This document shows, in pieces, positions 18,050-26,297 of a stretch of 64,000 bases of DNA. Position numbers and translations under genes: made by a program. Below the pieces are notes generated by a model. It did not search any database. It saw nothing but the letters and a program-made list of their open reading frames with translations, and had not been told where the DNA came from. Where the stretch lies: contig NZ_AQXF01000001.1 in the NCBI RefSeq assembly GCF_000375545.1, forward strand, positions 732,893 to 796,892, in the 5' to 3' direction. Source of the DNA: Kordiimonas gwangyangensis DSM 19435 = JCM 12864 (lineage in GTDB: Bacteria; Pseudomonadota; Alphaproteobacteria; Sphingomonadales; Kordiimonadaceae). How positions within the stretch are numbered: the stretch's first letter is position 1; each line of letters opens with the position of its first letter.

Positions 18050-19602
18050 GCCTCGCGAAGCGGATTTCCACCGTTGGCGGCTTCACTCTGCTGAGCCGCC
18101 TGTTTGGTTTTGTGCGCGATATGCTGGTGGCCCGCTACCTTGGCGCAGGCATGGCGGCTGACGCCTTTTTCATCGCGTTCAAGCTGCCGAATTTTTTCCG
18201 TCGCCTGTTTGGTGAAGGTGCCTTCACTGTTGGTTTTGTGCCGCTCTATTCCCGTTTTCTTGGCAAGGACATCACGCCTGAGAGCAAAGCTGCGGCGGAC
18301 GCGTTTGCGGGTCAGGTGATCTCCTGGCTATTACCCGTCCTCTTGCTGTTCCTAGCCGGCATGGAAGTGGCCATGGTGCCGGTGATGTTTGGTCTCTCCG
18401 GCGGATTTGATGGTGACAGCGAGAAATTCAACTTCGCGGTCGAGCTTGGGCGGTACACTTTCCCCTACCTCGCGCTTATCTCGCTGATGACCTTTTTCAC
18501 CGGCATGCTGAACGCATGGGACCGTTTCTCGGCCGCGGCGTTCGCGCCGGTGATCCTCAATATCTTCATGATCAGCGCGCTTCTGTTCATGGGCGAGACC
18601 GAGGTGGAGAAAGCCCGCTGGCTTGCCATCGCTGTCTCAACCTCCGGCGCCGGGCAGCTTCTGTGGGTCTATGTCGCCGCGAGGCGCGCAGGCATTCGCG
18701 TGGGCCTGCCACGACCGCGCCTGAGCCCCGAGATCAAGGAGCTGTTCCGCGTGATCGGGCCCGCGGCCCTTGGCGCGGGCATTCTGCAGGTAAACCTACT
18801 TCTGGATACCTTGCTGGCAGCACGCTTTTTGCCGGAGGGCTCCGTGTCCTGGCTTTTTTATGCTGACCGGCTGAACCAGCTACCGCTTGGTGTGATCGGC
18901 ATTGCCGTTGGTACCGTGCTGCTGCCCGGCATCTCCCGCCTGATCGCGGGTGGGGACGACGCCGGCGCCGCGCGCCAGCAGAATCGTGCCATTGAGTTCA
19001 CGCTTCTCATCACCCTGCCCGCTGCGGTCGCGCTCGCACTGATTTCCTCGCCGATCATTGCCACACTTTTTGAACGTGAGGCCTTTCTGGCGAGCGACAC
19101 CGCAGCCACCGCAGCCGCCCTCAGCATCTATGCACTCGGCCTACCCGCGTACGTGGTCGCCAAAGCGCTGACGCCGGGTTATTTCGCGCGGCAGGACACC
19201 AAAACGCCGGTGCGTTTTGCCATGGTCTCACTTGCGGTCAATACCGCCCTCAATTTCGCGCTGATCTGGGATTTTGCCCATGTGGGGCTGGCCGCCGCCA
19301 CCGCTGTTGCGGCCTGGGTGAATGTGGCGCTGCTGTATTTTGGCCTGCGCCGTAGCTTCGCCTTCAGTCTGACAGGCAAAACATGGATTGCAATTTTCAA
19401 ATCGGCCGCGGCCTGCGCGGTGATGGCGGCTGCACTGCTCGTGTACCTGCATTTCTATTCGCCTGCCTTCTCAAGCGCGGGCATGAACCGCATCCTTCAT
19501 CTGGTTGGGTTGATTGCTGCGGGCGGTGTGGCCTATCTCGCCACCGCCTTCGCCATTGGCGGCATCCGCATTGCGGAACTGCGGCAAATTATGAAGCGCT
19601 AG
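18046..19602 (+). CDS. murJ: lipid II flippase MurJ
   Basis: 518 residues, about 14 membrane helices. It flips lipid II across the inner membrane for peptidoglycan synthesis. The N-terminus (FTLLSRLFGFVRDMLVARYLG) with the conserved RxxGxxR and AFFIAFKLPNFFRRLFGEGAF are family hallmarks. The start is TTG 18046, which overlaps the glnD TGA (TTGA), so translation is coupled to glnD. No later start would preserve the first conserved helix. Confidence 0.95.
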   Translation: MSLAKRISTVGGFTLLSRLFGFVRDMLVARYLGAGMAADAFFIAFKLPNFFRRLFGEGAFTVGFVPLYSRFLGKDITPESKAAADAFAGQVISWLLPVLLLFLAGMEVAMVPVMFGLSGGFDGDSEKFNFAVELGRYTFPYLALISLMTFFTGMLNAWDRFSAAAFAPVILNIFMISALLFMGETEVEKARWLAIAVSTSGAGQLLWVYVAARRAGIRVGLPRPRLSPEIKELFRVIGPAALGAGILQVNLLLDTLLAARFLPEGSVSWLFYADRLNQLPLGVIGIAVGTVLLPGISRLIAGGDDAGAARQQNRAIEFTLLITLPAAVALALISSPIIATLFEREAFLASDTAATAAALSIYALGLPAYVVAKALTPGYFARQDTKTPVRFAMVSLAVNTALNFALIWDFAHVGLAAATAVAAWVNVALLYFGLRRSFAFSLTGKTWIAIFKSAAACAVMAAALLVYLHFYSPAFSSAGMNRILHLVGLIAAGGVAYLATAFAIGGIRIAELRQIMKR

Positions 19603-19703
19603 GCGCGTTGCCCGCTTGACCAGCTTTCGCCCGCACGCCATAACGCTGCTTCTGGAAGCGGCCCGGTCCAAAGGTGTCCGCCACGTCATTATGGAGAATT
19701 CTG

Positions 19704-20702
19704 GTGACAAAACGCGTTTTTTCGGGCGCCCAGCCCAGCGGTAACATGCATCTTGGCAACTATCTTGGTGCCTTCCGCAACTGGGTGAAATTGCAGGACG
19801 ACTTTGAGTGTATTTACTGCGTGGTAGACATGCATGCGATCACCGTCTGGCAAGACCCGGCAGACCTGCGCGCCCAAGTGCGCGAAGCCGCAGCCGCTTA
19901 TATAGCCGCGGGCGTTGACCCGAACAAATCCATCCTCTTCAACCAGAGCCGTGTGGCAGGCCATGCGGAACTTGCCTGGATTTTCAACTGTGTTGCGCGC
20001 ATCGGCTGGCTGAACCGTATGACCCAGTTCAAGGACAAGGCGGGCAAAAACCGCGAGAAGGCATCAGCGGGCCTGTATGTTTACCCGAACCTGATGGCGG
20101 CGGACATTCTGCTTTATAAAGCCACCCACGTACCGGTGGGCGAGGACCAGAAGCAGCACCTTGAGCTGACCCGCGACATCGCGCAGAAGTTCAACAACGA
20201 TTACGGCATTGAGCTGTTCCCGGTTGTTGAGCCGATCATTCAGGGCGAAGGCACCCGGGTGATGAGCTTGCGCGACGGCACCAACAAGATGTCGAAATCC
20301 GACCCGTCGGAATATAGCCGCATCAACCTCAATGACGACGCTGACACCATCGCGCAGAAAATCCGCAAGGCCAAGACGGACGCTGAGCTGCTGCCCGCCA
20401 AGGCTGACCTGCTCGAAGGCCGCCCCGAGGCGCAGAACCTTGTTTCCATCTACGCCGCCCTAACGGACATGAGCCGTGACGCTGTGTGTGCGGAATATGA
20501 AGGCAAGGGCTTTGGCGACTTCAAGAAAGCGCTCACGGATGTTGCCGTGACACGCCTCGCGCCAATCACCGAGGAAATGGCGCGCCTGCAAAAGGACGAA
20601 GCGTACATCGACAGCGTCCTGCGTGCGGGGGCCGAGCGTGCCCACGCGATCGCCGAACCCATCCTCAATGAAGTCAAGGATGCCATTGGCTTCATGCGTT
20701 AA
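19704..20702 (+). CDS. trpS: tryptophanyl-tRNA synthetase
   Basis: 332 residues, class I synthetase for Trp. The HIGH-type motif HLGN is at 16-19 ([17 protein letters not shown]) and the KMSKS motif is present ([12 protein letters not shown]). The start is GTG 19704, preceded by ATGGAG eight bases upstream; an ATG at 19674 would add ten non-family residues. It is the last gene of the mutS-glnD-murJ-trpS run, with a 101-base gap before it. Confidence 0.96.
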   Translation: MTKRVFSGAQPSGNMHLGNYLGAFRNWVKLQDDFECIYCVVDMHAITVWQDPADLRAQVREAAAAYIAAGVDPNKSILFNQSRVAGHAELAWIFNCVARIGWLNRMTQFKDKAGKNREKASAGLYVYPNLMAADILLYKATHVPVGEDQKQHLELTRDIAQKFNNDYGIELFPVVEPIIQGEGTRVMSLRDGTNKMSKSDPSEYSRINLNDDADTIAQKIRKAKTDAELLPAKADLLEGRPEAQNLVSIYAALTDMSRDAVCAEYEGKGFGDFKKALTDVAVTRLAPITEEMARLQKDEAYIDSVLRAGAERAHAIAEPILNEVKDAIGFMR

Positions 20703-20839
20703 GGCCGTTCAGTCTGCGTTCAGGCTTCGCCCTGTATGCTGCCTGCGATAATTTGAAACAGCGATCAAGTCTTGCTGCGCGAGCGAGGCTTGATACACTG
20801 GCCCGGTCAAGAGCCAGCAAAAGGACGGAAAACACGCAG

Positions 20840-21469
20840 ATGGCCAGCATGATGACAGCAAAATCCCTCAAGAATATTGTACTTGCGGCGGCACTTGTTG
20901 CACTGAGCGCATGTTCCAGCACGTTCCGCAGCGATGTCGCCACCTTCCACAAGCTTCCGCAGCCCGAGGGCGAGCGCCTGATGCTTGTGCCCATGAATGA
21001 GGAACGCAAGGACAGCCTTGAGTTCCAGCAATATGCGGCCATTCTTGCCAATCACCTGCGCCATGAGGGCTATAAAGCCACGGGCGAGAAGGACCCTGAC
21101 TTGATTGTCGGCTTTGACGTACAGATCAGCGACGGCCGCGAAAAAGTCTCCGCCATGCCGGGTGCGCGCAGTGACTTCTACTGGCGCAATTACTGGTACT
21201 GGGGCCGCTACTGGCACCCGGTCTACCCTGTGGGCGTCGATTTTTACGATGACCGCCTTGTGACTCGCACGGTCTACACCGCCACCCTGTGGCTCGAGAT
21301 CCGTAAGCCGGACGGTGAACTGCTGTTCGAGGGCCGCGCCGAAGCCGAAACCCGCAACCGCGCAATCCCGGAAGTTGTTCCACACCTCGCCGAAGCGCTG
21401 TTCACGGACTTCCCTGGCCCAAGCGGCGTAACCCGCCACATCAAGCTGGACCTCGGCGACGAAAAATAA
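20840..21469 (+). CDS. DUF4136 lipoprotein
   Basis: 209 residues. The N-terminus is a lipoprotein signal with lipobox LSAC (Cys at about residue 23). The body matches the DUF4136 pattern: an N-terminal FRSDVATFHKL strand, LANHLRHEGYK, and DLIVGFDVQISDGRE. A striking aromatic stretch (FYWRNYWYWGRYWHPVY) lies in the middle. Function is unknown; likely outer-membrane anchored. ATG 20840 follows AAGGACGGAA. It ends at a strong terminator. Confidence 0.82.
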   Translation: MASMMTAKSLKNIVLAAALVALSACSSTFRSDVATFHKLPQPEGERLMLVPMNEERKDSLEFQQYAAILANHLRHEGYKATGEKDPDLIVGFDVQISDGREKVSAMPGARSDFYWRNYWYWGRYWHPVYPVGVDFYDDRLVTRTVYTATLWLEIRKPDGELLFEGRAEAETRNRAIPEVVPHLAEALFTDFPGPSGVTRHIKLDLGDEK

Positions 21470-21495
21470 TCCACGCGCTTTGTTGGATGAATAAG

Positions 21496-21522
21496 AACCC
21501 CCGGCTGGCCGGGGGTTTTCTT
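21496..21522 (+). terminator. Rho-independent terminator after the DUF4136 gene
   Basis: AACCCCCGG (21496-21504), loop CTGG, CCGGGGGTT (21509-21517), then TTCTTT. It is placed between two converging genes and the A-rich left side may let it work in both directions. Confidence 0.88.
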
Positions 21523-22142
21523 TATGCGAGGTGCTTTTGGCTCGCGCACGCACTACCCCCACAGAAGGGTTCTTTCGCGCGCGGGGATGACTTGAAATAA
21601 AGCCAACCGCAAGCTTCATTGCCGCACACGGCGAGTCGTTTGTCCGGCAGGCGTTTCATCAGGTCGAGCGCATCACGGGTCAGCAGATCCATGATGATGG
21701 TAAGATCAGTGAACGCCACTGGCTGCACCTCAATATGGTCATCAAGGAACACAAGCCTGTGTGCAGCCACCGAATGCTGCCAGAAGGCTTCAAAGGCGAC
21801 CATATCGTCATAATCTGGCTGCTGCCCTGCGGCGAAGGCCGCCAAAATCTGGTGCATTAGCGCGCGCAGGTTCTTTGCGAATGTGAGCGCCTGTGACGCT
21901 TCTTCCGGCTCAAGGCTTGCTTTCATCGCAATGATATCGGCCAGTTCCGGCTCCATCACACCTGCCACGACCGACCACTGGGCAAACCGGATGTAATTGT
22001 CCAACCGATCAAGGGGCTCTTCAAGCGACCAACCAGTGAGGGTGTTGATAAAATCCAGCACCTGGTGCCCGGCCAGAAGCTCGTCTTCTTCGAAATCTGT
22101 GAGCAGGGCATGTTTTTGCGCTGGCGATAGGTCGGTTGTCAC
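21522..22142 (-). CDS. ABATE/CGNR zinc-finger family protein with altered CGNR
   Basis: 206 residues. The N-terminal ABATE-type helical domain (GHQVLDFINTLTGW near the start, RALMHQILAAF in the middle) and a C-terminal four-Cys zinc finger fit the stress-responsive CGNR family. The finger reads CGNEACGWLYFKSS...FCGGSACASQ: all four Cys are kept, but the terminal CGNR signature is replaced by CASQ. DNA binding may therefore be changed. Usual family members are putative transcriptional regulators. ATG 22142; it converges on the DUF4136 gene across a shared terminator. Confidence 0.75.
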   Translation of the reverse strand: MTTDLSPAQKHALLTDFEEDELLAGHQVLDFINTLTGWSLEEPLDRLDNYIRFAQWSVVAGVMEPELADIIAMKASLEPEEASQALTFAKNLRALMHQILAAFAAGQQPDYDDMVAFEAFWQHSVAAHRLVFLDDHIEVQPVAFTDLTIIMDLLTRDALDLMKRLPDKRLAVCGNEACGWLYFKSSPRAKEPFCGGSACASQKHLA

Positions 22143-22283
22143 CGGTCGAATGTTCCTGTTGGCAGAAATACGTGATTATTGAAGATGGCGCGCGCGCGAA
22201 GCAGTTGCAAGGTTGTTGTCTATGATCAAAGACGGCAGCCCCACGCATTTTCAGGAGTCAGTACTGCATCCGAATTTGCCCTC

Positions 22284-22324
22284 TTGACTTATGTACAAAA
22301 ATACATACTTTGTAATTCAAAGTA
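22284..22324 (+). promoter_or_regulatory. promoter with two overlapping palindromic operators
   Basis: TATGTA-CAAAAA-TACATA at 22290-22307 is a perfect inverted repeat and fits the PadR-type box ATGT-N8-ACAT. A second perfect repeat, TACTTTG-TAATT-CAAAGTA, lies at 22306-22324 and shares two bases with the first. A plausible -35 TTGACT (22284-22289) and -10 TACTTT (22306-22311, 16-base spacer) are covered by them. The adjacent operon encodes a winged-helix regulator, so autoregulation is likely. Confidence 0.7.
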
Positions 22325-22349
22325 CTTTGCATGGCGCAAAAAAGGATAC

Positions 22350-22970
22350 ATGAAGATGGTAAATGACCTGAACGACGACCGGCCGATGAACCCGGCAGAT
22401 GATCTGGCCCTCATTCGGCAGATGATGGAAGCGGGCCGCGACCGTGTGGCGGTAAGCGGCGTGCACTTCATCCTGTGGGGCATGTTGCTGACCATCGCGT
22501 TTTTTGTTCAGTACCTGAGCGTCTATGGCTACCTGCCGCCGATGATGGTGGAGATCTGGGCACCGATGTTCGCCATCGGCTGGGGTATTGAATTCTGGCT
22601 CGCGCGGCGCTGCCCGCCGCCCACACGGACATCAAACCTTGCTGTTGTGGCCCATTCTTCCGCCTGGACCGTGGTGGGACTCGGCACGCTTGTGTATTTC
22701 GCGGTGTCGGTGCTGACGAAAACATTTGATCCCAAGGCCATCACCCTGCTGTCGGCCGCGCTGATGGGCGGAGCTTACTGGGTGACGGCGGTTGTGACCG
22801 GCGTGCGCTGGCTCAAATATATTGCGCTTGGCTGGTGGGCGGTGCTGGCCTACGCCACCTCGCTTACGGTCTATGACGGCGAAATGCTGCTAGTGATGGC
22901 GGCGGCGAGCGCGCTTCTCCTCACCCTGCCGGGCTTTGTGATGAGGCGGCTTTACAACAGCGGGGAATAA
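22350..22970 (+). CDS. multi-pass membrane protein of unknown function
   Basis: 206 residues with about six hydrophobic segments starting near residue 38. The N-terminus is hydrophilic (DDRPMNPADDLALIRQMMEAGRDR). I do not recognise a named family. Two ATGs compete, 22350 and 22356: AAGGA at 22342-22346 is three bases before the first and nine before the second. It is first in a cluster with a winged-helix regulator two bases downstream, behind a palindromic operator. Sensor, transporter or anti-repressor roles would be guesses. Confidence 0.7.
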   Translation: MKMVNDLNDDRPMNPADDLALIRQMMEAGRDRVAVSGVHFILWGMLLTIAFFVQYLSVYGYLPPMMVEIWAPMFAIGWGIEFWLARRCPPPTRTSNLAVVAHSSAWTVVGLGTLVYFAVSVLTKTFDPKAITLLSAALMGGAYWVTAVVTGVRWLKYIALGWWAVLAYATSLTVYDGEMLLVMAAASALLLTLPGFVMRRLYNSGE

Positions 22971-22972
22971 CC

Positions 22973-23278
22973 ATGGCGGATTTTGACTACCGCACCATCG
23001 ATGATGTGATCCATTCCCGGGTACGCCTTGCGATCATGTCCTACCTCGCTTCCGCCCGCGCGGCCGAGTTCACCGAACTAAAAAAGGTGCTCAAGGTATC
23101 GGACGGTAACCTCAGCACCCACCTCAAGAAACTTGAGGACCACGGATACGTGAAAACAGAGAAAGGTTTTGTCGGCCGCAAGCCGCAAACCATGGTCGAG
23201 ATAACAGAAGACGGCAGTAAAGCCTTCAAAACCTATGTGGACGGCATCGCCGCCATGCTGGGACAGACCAACAACTAA
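22973..23278 (+). CDS. winged-helix transcriptional regulator
   Basis: 101 residues, essentially one winged-helix domain. Helix-turn-helix: EFTELKKVLKVSDGNLSTHLKKLEDHGYV (about 28-56), then a wing with KTEKGFVGRKPQTMVEIT. It resembles short ArsR/PadR-like wHTH proteins (HTH_27 type). There are no Cys, so metal sensing is unlikely. ATG 22973 lies two bases after the upstream stop with GGGGA as ribosome site. It probably binds the palindromes at 22290-22324. Confidence 0.85.
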   Translation: MADFDYRTIDDVIHSRVRLAIMSYLASARAAEFTELKKVLKVSDGNLSTHLKKLEDHGYVKTEKGFVGRKPQTMVEITEDGSKAFKTYVDGIAAMLGQTNN

Positions 23279-23370
23279 AAGCCCACAATAAAGCGGGCAC
23301 CAATATCACGACGACAGCAACCAGGGCACAGCATAAAGCCATGCGGCCCGAGACACGACAGGAGGATAGT

Positions 23371-23811
23371 ATGCATAAACTGATGAAAAATTTCTGGAAG
23401 GTGTTTGCAATGGCCAGCGCTGCACTTTGGCTGGCGGACCGCGCGGCAGCAGCAGACCTCACGGTAGATGTCGGCAATATCAAGACGGAAAGCGGGAATA
23501 TCCTCATCGCCGTCTATGACAAGGCTGACCGCTTCCTTGCCGATGGCGGCATGAAGGTGAGCATGAAGCTGAAGGCGAATGCTGGCGGCGTCAGCCACAC
23601 CTTCAAGGGACTTGATGCCGGCACTTATGCGGTTTCCGTCTTTCACGATATGGATAGCGATGGAGAGCTGAACAAGAACTTCATGGGCATCCCGCAAGAG
23701 CCATACGGCATGTCACGCGGTGCGGTTGGTCGCTTTGGCCCACCCAAGTTCACCGACGCCGCCTTTGAGCTACCGGACACCGGCAGCGCACAGAAAATCA
23801 CCCTGCATTAG
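23371..23811 (+). CDS. DUF2141 secreted protein
   Basis: 146 residues. The signal peptide ends near RAAAA. The mature part matches DUF2141: beta-rich, with AGTYAVSVFHDMDSDGELNKNFMGIPQEPYGMS, the conserved HD.N..G.L..N..G.P.E.YG.S signature. Function is unknown; periplasmic or exported. ATG 23371 follows AGGAGG. It may be third in the cluster that begins at 22350, separated by 92 bases without a terminator, and is closed by a strong terminator. Confidence 0.85.
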   Translation: MHKLMKNFWKVFAMASAALWLADRAAAADLTVDVGNIKTESGNILIAVYDKADRFLADGGMKVSMKLKANAGGVSHTFKGLDAGTYAVSVFHDMDSDGELNKNFMGIPQEPYGMSRGAVGRFGPPKFTDAAFELPDTGSAQKITLH

Positions 23812-23846
23812 GGCTACCGTTTCCCGCCCTTCATCCTGGGGCATTT

Positions 23847-23880
23847 GCCCGCACAGGCATGGCTTGTGCGGGCTTTTTTA
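23847..23880 (+). terminator. Rho-independent terminator after the DUF2141 gene
   Basis: GCCCGCACA (23847-23855) and TGTGCGGGC (23865-23873) form a perfect 9-bp stem with a nine-base loop, followed by TTTTTTA. It sits just before the stop of the converging metallo-beta-lactamase-fold gene. Confidence 0.93.
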
Positions 23881-23886
23881 ATAAGT

Positions 23887-24780
23887 TTAGTCGAGCGTGT
23901 CGAAAATGGTTTTGATGAACAGCTTGGTGGGGCCGTCATCCTTCGGATTCACCCAGCCTTCCATGTCGTTCAAGGGGCCTGCGGCGATGATGTCCTCCAG
24001 AATTTCATCAGCATCCTTGGCTGCTTTCACGCGTGCGCGCGCTTCTACCAGCATGTCGTGATAGGCCTGAAGGCCAGCCTTGTCGGTCAATTTACCGTGG
24101 CCGGGGATCACTTTGGTGTTCTCGTCTGCCGCTTCAAGAGCGCGAGATGCCGCCATGATTACACCGTCAATGGTGCCGCCATTGGAGGTATCAATGAACG
24201 GGAAACGGCCGTTGAAAAACGTGTCACCCATGTGAATGACATTGGAGGTGCGGAAATGGATGATACTGTCCCCGTCCGTATGGGCGTTGGGGATATGGAT
24301 GATGCGCGCGTCTTCCCCATTCAGGTGCAAGGACATTTCTTCGCTGAACGTCACCACCGGCAGCGCCGGCCCAGTTTGCGGTGCTTCGGTGTGATTGAAC
24401 GCCTTGATGAAGGAACCCGCGCTCAGCCGCTGGCGCACATTATCATGCGCCACAACCACCGTGCCTGAACTGCCCAGCTTCTCATTGCCGCCGGTATGGT
24501 CATAGTGGAAGTGGGTGTTGATCACATAGCGGATCGGTTTGTCAGAAATACCCGCGATTGTCGCCTTCAGGCGCTCAGTCAGCGGTGCAAACTGGTCATC
24601 GACGATAAAAACACCGTCTTCGCCTGCCGAGACACCAATGTTCCCGCCAGCGCCGTATATGATATGGATGTTGCCGGAAAGTGGCTCCGTCCGGATTTGC
24701 ACCTGATCCCAGCTGTCCTGCGCTTGTGCACTGCCTGCCGCCAGAATTGCCGCCAGCATCGCCCCCCTGATGATCATCAT
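23887..24780 (-). CDS. secreted metallo-beta-lactamase-fold hydrolase
   Basis: 297 residues. The signal peptide ends near SAQAQ. The metal motif is THFHYDHTGG (HxHxDH, about residues 90-99), with a second His in IPNAHTDGDS and the distal His in IPGHG. It groups by pattern with periplasmic MBL-fold proteins of unknown substrate rather than with class B beta-lactamases, whose other hallmark residues are not evident. ATG 24780 (followed by another ATG) has GGAG upstream. Monocistronic. Confidence 0.85.
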   Translation of the reverse strand: MMIIRGAMLAAILAAGSAQAQDSWDQVQIRTEPLSGNIHIIYGAGGNIGVSAGEDGVFIVDDQFAPLTERLKATIAGISDKPIRYVINTHFHYDHTGGNEKLGSSGTVVVAHDNVRQRLSAGSFIKAFNHTEAPQTGPALPVVTFSEEMSLHLNGEDARIIHIPNAHTDGDSIIHFRTSNVIHMGDTFFNGRFPFIDTSNGGTIDGVIMAASRALEAADENTKVIPGHGKLTDKAGLQAYHDMLVEARARVKAAKDADEILEDIIAAGPLNDMEGWVNPKDDGPTKLFIKTIFDTLD

Positions 24781-24865
24781 TCATGCTCCGTTAAAGTTTG
24801 AAATGTCATCCCCAATGCACGCCAGTTTAAAGTGGTGGCAGGGGGCGTCAAATGACAACTGCTTG

Positions 24866-24931
24866 AAGGGCGAGACACATAGGGGATCGCCGCACACCCG
24901 TGCGGCGGCAAATTTCTCGCACTTCGCCCTT
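24866..24931. other. nested inverted repeats in the region before the ddl-like operon
   Basis: In the 268-base gap between two divergent genes, AAGGGCGA (24866-24873) is complementary to TCGCCCTT (24924-24931). Inside it sits a perfect hairpin, GCCGCAC-ACCC-GTGCGGC (24889-24906). Directly after come three GTGC(G/A) units at 24947, 24957 and 24969. It could be an RNA fold in the operon leader, an operator, or a small RNA gene. No T run follows on either strand. Confidence 0.45.
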
Positions 24932-25048
24932 AAGCTGCCATGCTTGGTGCGTTAAAGTGCGGCCAAGGGTGCATTTGCCTTTGCCGTCCGCGCCCGAATT
25001 GGCTACATGAATGAATAGGCCGCAATCAGTCAGGTGAAGGGAGCTCCC

Positions 25049-26272
25049 GTGACCCAAAAGAAGGTCATTGCCGTCATTTTCGGCGGAAGAAGTGTTGAAC
25101 ATGATGTCAGCGTACTGACAGGCCTTCAGTTCCTTGAGGCGCTTGACCCCGGCAAGTATGACGGTATCCCGGTTTATGTCGACCCGCTTGGCCAGTGGTG
25201 GACCGGCGCACCGCTCACCCGGCGCAGCCGCTATCCCCTTGAAGACAGCCCGAAAGACCTGACACAAGTGATGCTGGACCTCGCGACACCCGCGAGCGGC
25301 CGACCGCAGCTTGTGGCTTTCTCGAAGGGCCTGATGGGCGAAAAGCGCACCACCATCCCGTTTGATCTGATGGTCCCTGCGATCCATGGCTCTAACGGTG
25401 AAGACGGCACGCTTCAAGGCATGCTTGATTTTGCCGGCATCCCTTATGCCGGCTGCCGCACGCTCGGCGCCGCCGCCACCATGAACAAGGTATTTGCCAA
25501 GAAGGTCGCTGCCCAAGCTGGTATCAAGGTGTTGCCCGAACTGCTGCTCAGGCGTCCGAAAAAGGGTGAGTTTCTTGACCCCGATGCGCTCAAGAAACAA
25601 CTGCATGAGGCTTTTGGCGAAATTGGTTTCCCTTTCATCGTCAAGCCCTGCAACCTCGGCTCCAGTGTCGGTGTTGGCAAAGCAGACGACATGGACGGCC
25701 TTGTAGCCGCGCTTATGACCGCTTTCCGCATGGACAGCGAAGTGATTGTGGAGCCATTTGTCGCGAACCTTGTGGAATATAACATCGCTGTACGCCAGAC
25801 CGCAGACGGCAAGACAGTGACATCGGCGATTGAGCGCCCGCTGCGTGACGCCGAACTGCTGGACTTCAAAAACAAATATCTCGCAGGCGGCACACCCGGC
25901 GGGCCGAAGCTTGATACCGGCCCCAGCGAAGGCATGGCCTCGCTCAACCGCGTCTTGAACCCTGATGAGCTGACAGACGCGCAGGACAAATTCATTCGCG
26001 GCAGCGCAAGCGGCATCTTTGATGCGCTCAGCCTTGCCGGCAGTGTGCGGGTTGATTTCCTGTGTAACGGCGACAGTGGCGAGCTTTGGCTCAATGAAGT
26101 CAACACCATCCCGGGCTCCTTCGCCTACTTCCTCTGGGAAGCAGCAAGCGAGCCCTTGAGTTTCCTCAAACTTTCGGGCGAAATGGTTGAAGAAGGCTTC
26201 CGCTTGTCCGGCGACCGCCTTGGGGACACCGATACCGCCACCGGCGGCGCCACCATCTTCTCGCGGAGCTGA
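25049..26272 (+). CDS. divergent D-alanine--D-alanine ligase-type ATP-grasp enzyme
   Basis: 407 residues, long for a Ddl (E. coli DdlB 306). Ddl hallmarks are present: FGGRSVEHDVSVLTG (11-25), HGSNGEDGTLQG, and EVNTIPGS near the C-terminus. The substrate-determining loop differs: canonical Ddl has a Tyr..Lys-Tyr omega loop followed by a short segment, whereas here FKNKYL is followed by a long Gly/Pro-rich insert. After NTIPG the sequence is SFAYFLWEA instead of the usual L/MT. The product may be D-Ala-D-Ala or another dipeptide or depsipeptide. Start is GTG 25049 after AAGGGAG. Operon with an alpha/beta hydrolase and a MurF-like protein. Confidence 0.82.
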   Translation: MTQKKVIAVIFGGRSVEHDVSVLTGLQFLEALDPGKYDGIPVYVDPLGQWWTGAPLTRRSRYPLEDSPKDLTQVMLDLATPASGRPQLVAFSKGLMGEKRTTIPFDLMVPAIHGSNGEDGTLQGMLDFAGIPYAGCRTLGAAATMNKVFAKKVAAQAGIKVLPELLLRRPKKGEFLDPDALKKQLHEAFGEIGFPFIVKPCNLGSSVGVGKADDMDGLVAALMTAFRMDSEVIVEPFVANLVEYNIAVRQTADGKTVTSAIERPLRDAELLDFKNKYLAGGTPGGPKLDTGPSEGMASLNRVLNPDELTDAQDKFIRGSASGIFDALSLAGSVRVDFLCNGDSGELWLNEVNTIPGSFAYFLWEAASEPLSFLKLSGEMVEEGFRLSGDRLGDTDTATGGATIFSRS

Positions 26273-26297
26273 TACGTTGCCCGAGGGTCAAACCATC

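Noticed and set aside
25049-26272. vancomycin-type resistance ligase (VanA/VanB)
   Set aside because: The loop lacks the VanA-type His and its flanking sequence, and vanH, vanX, vanR and vanS are not adjacent. A non-canonical Ddl-like enzyme is a better description.
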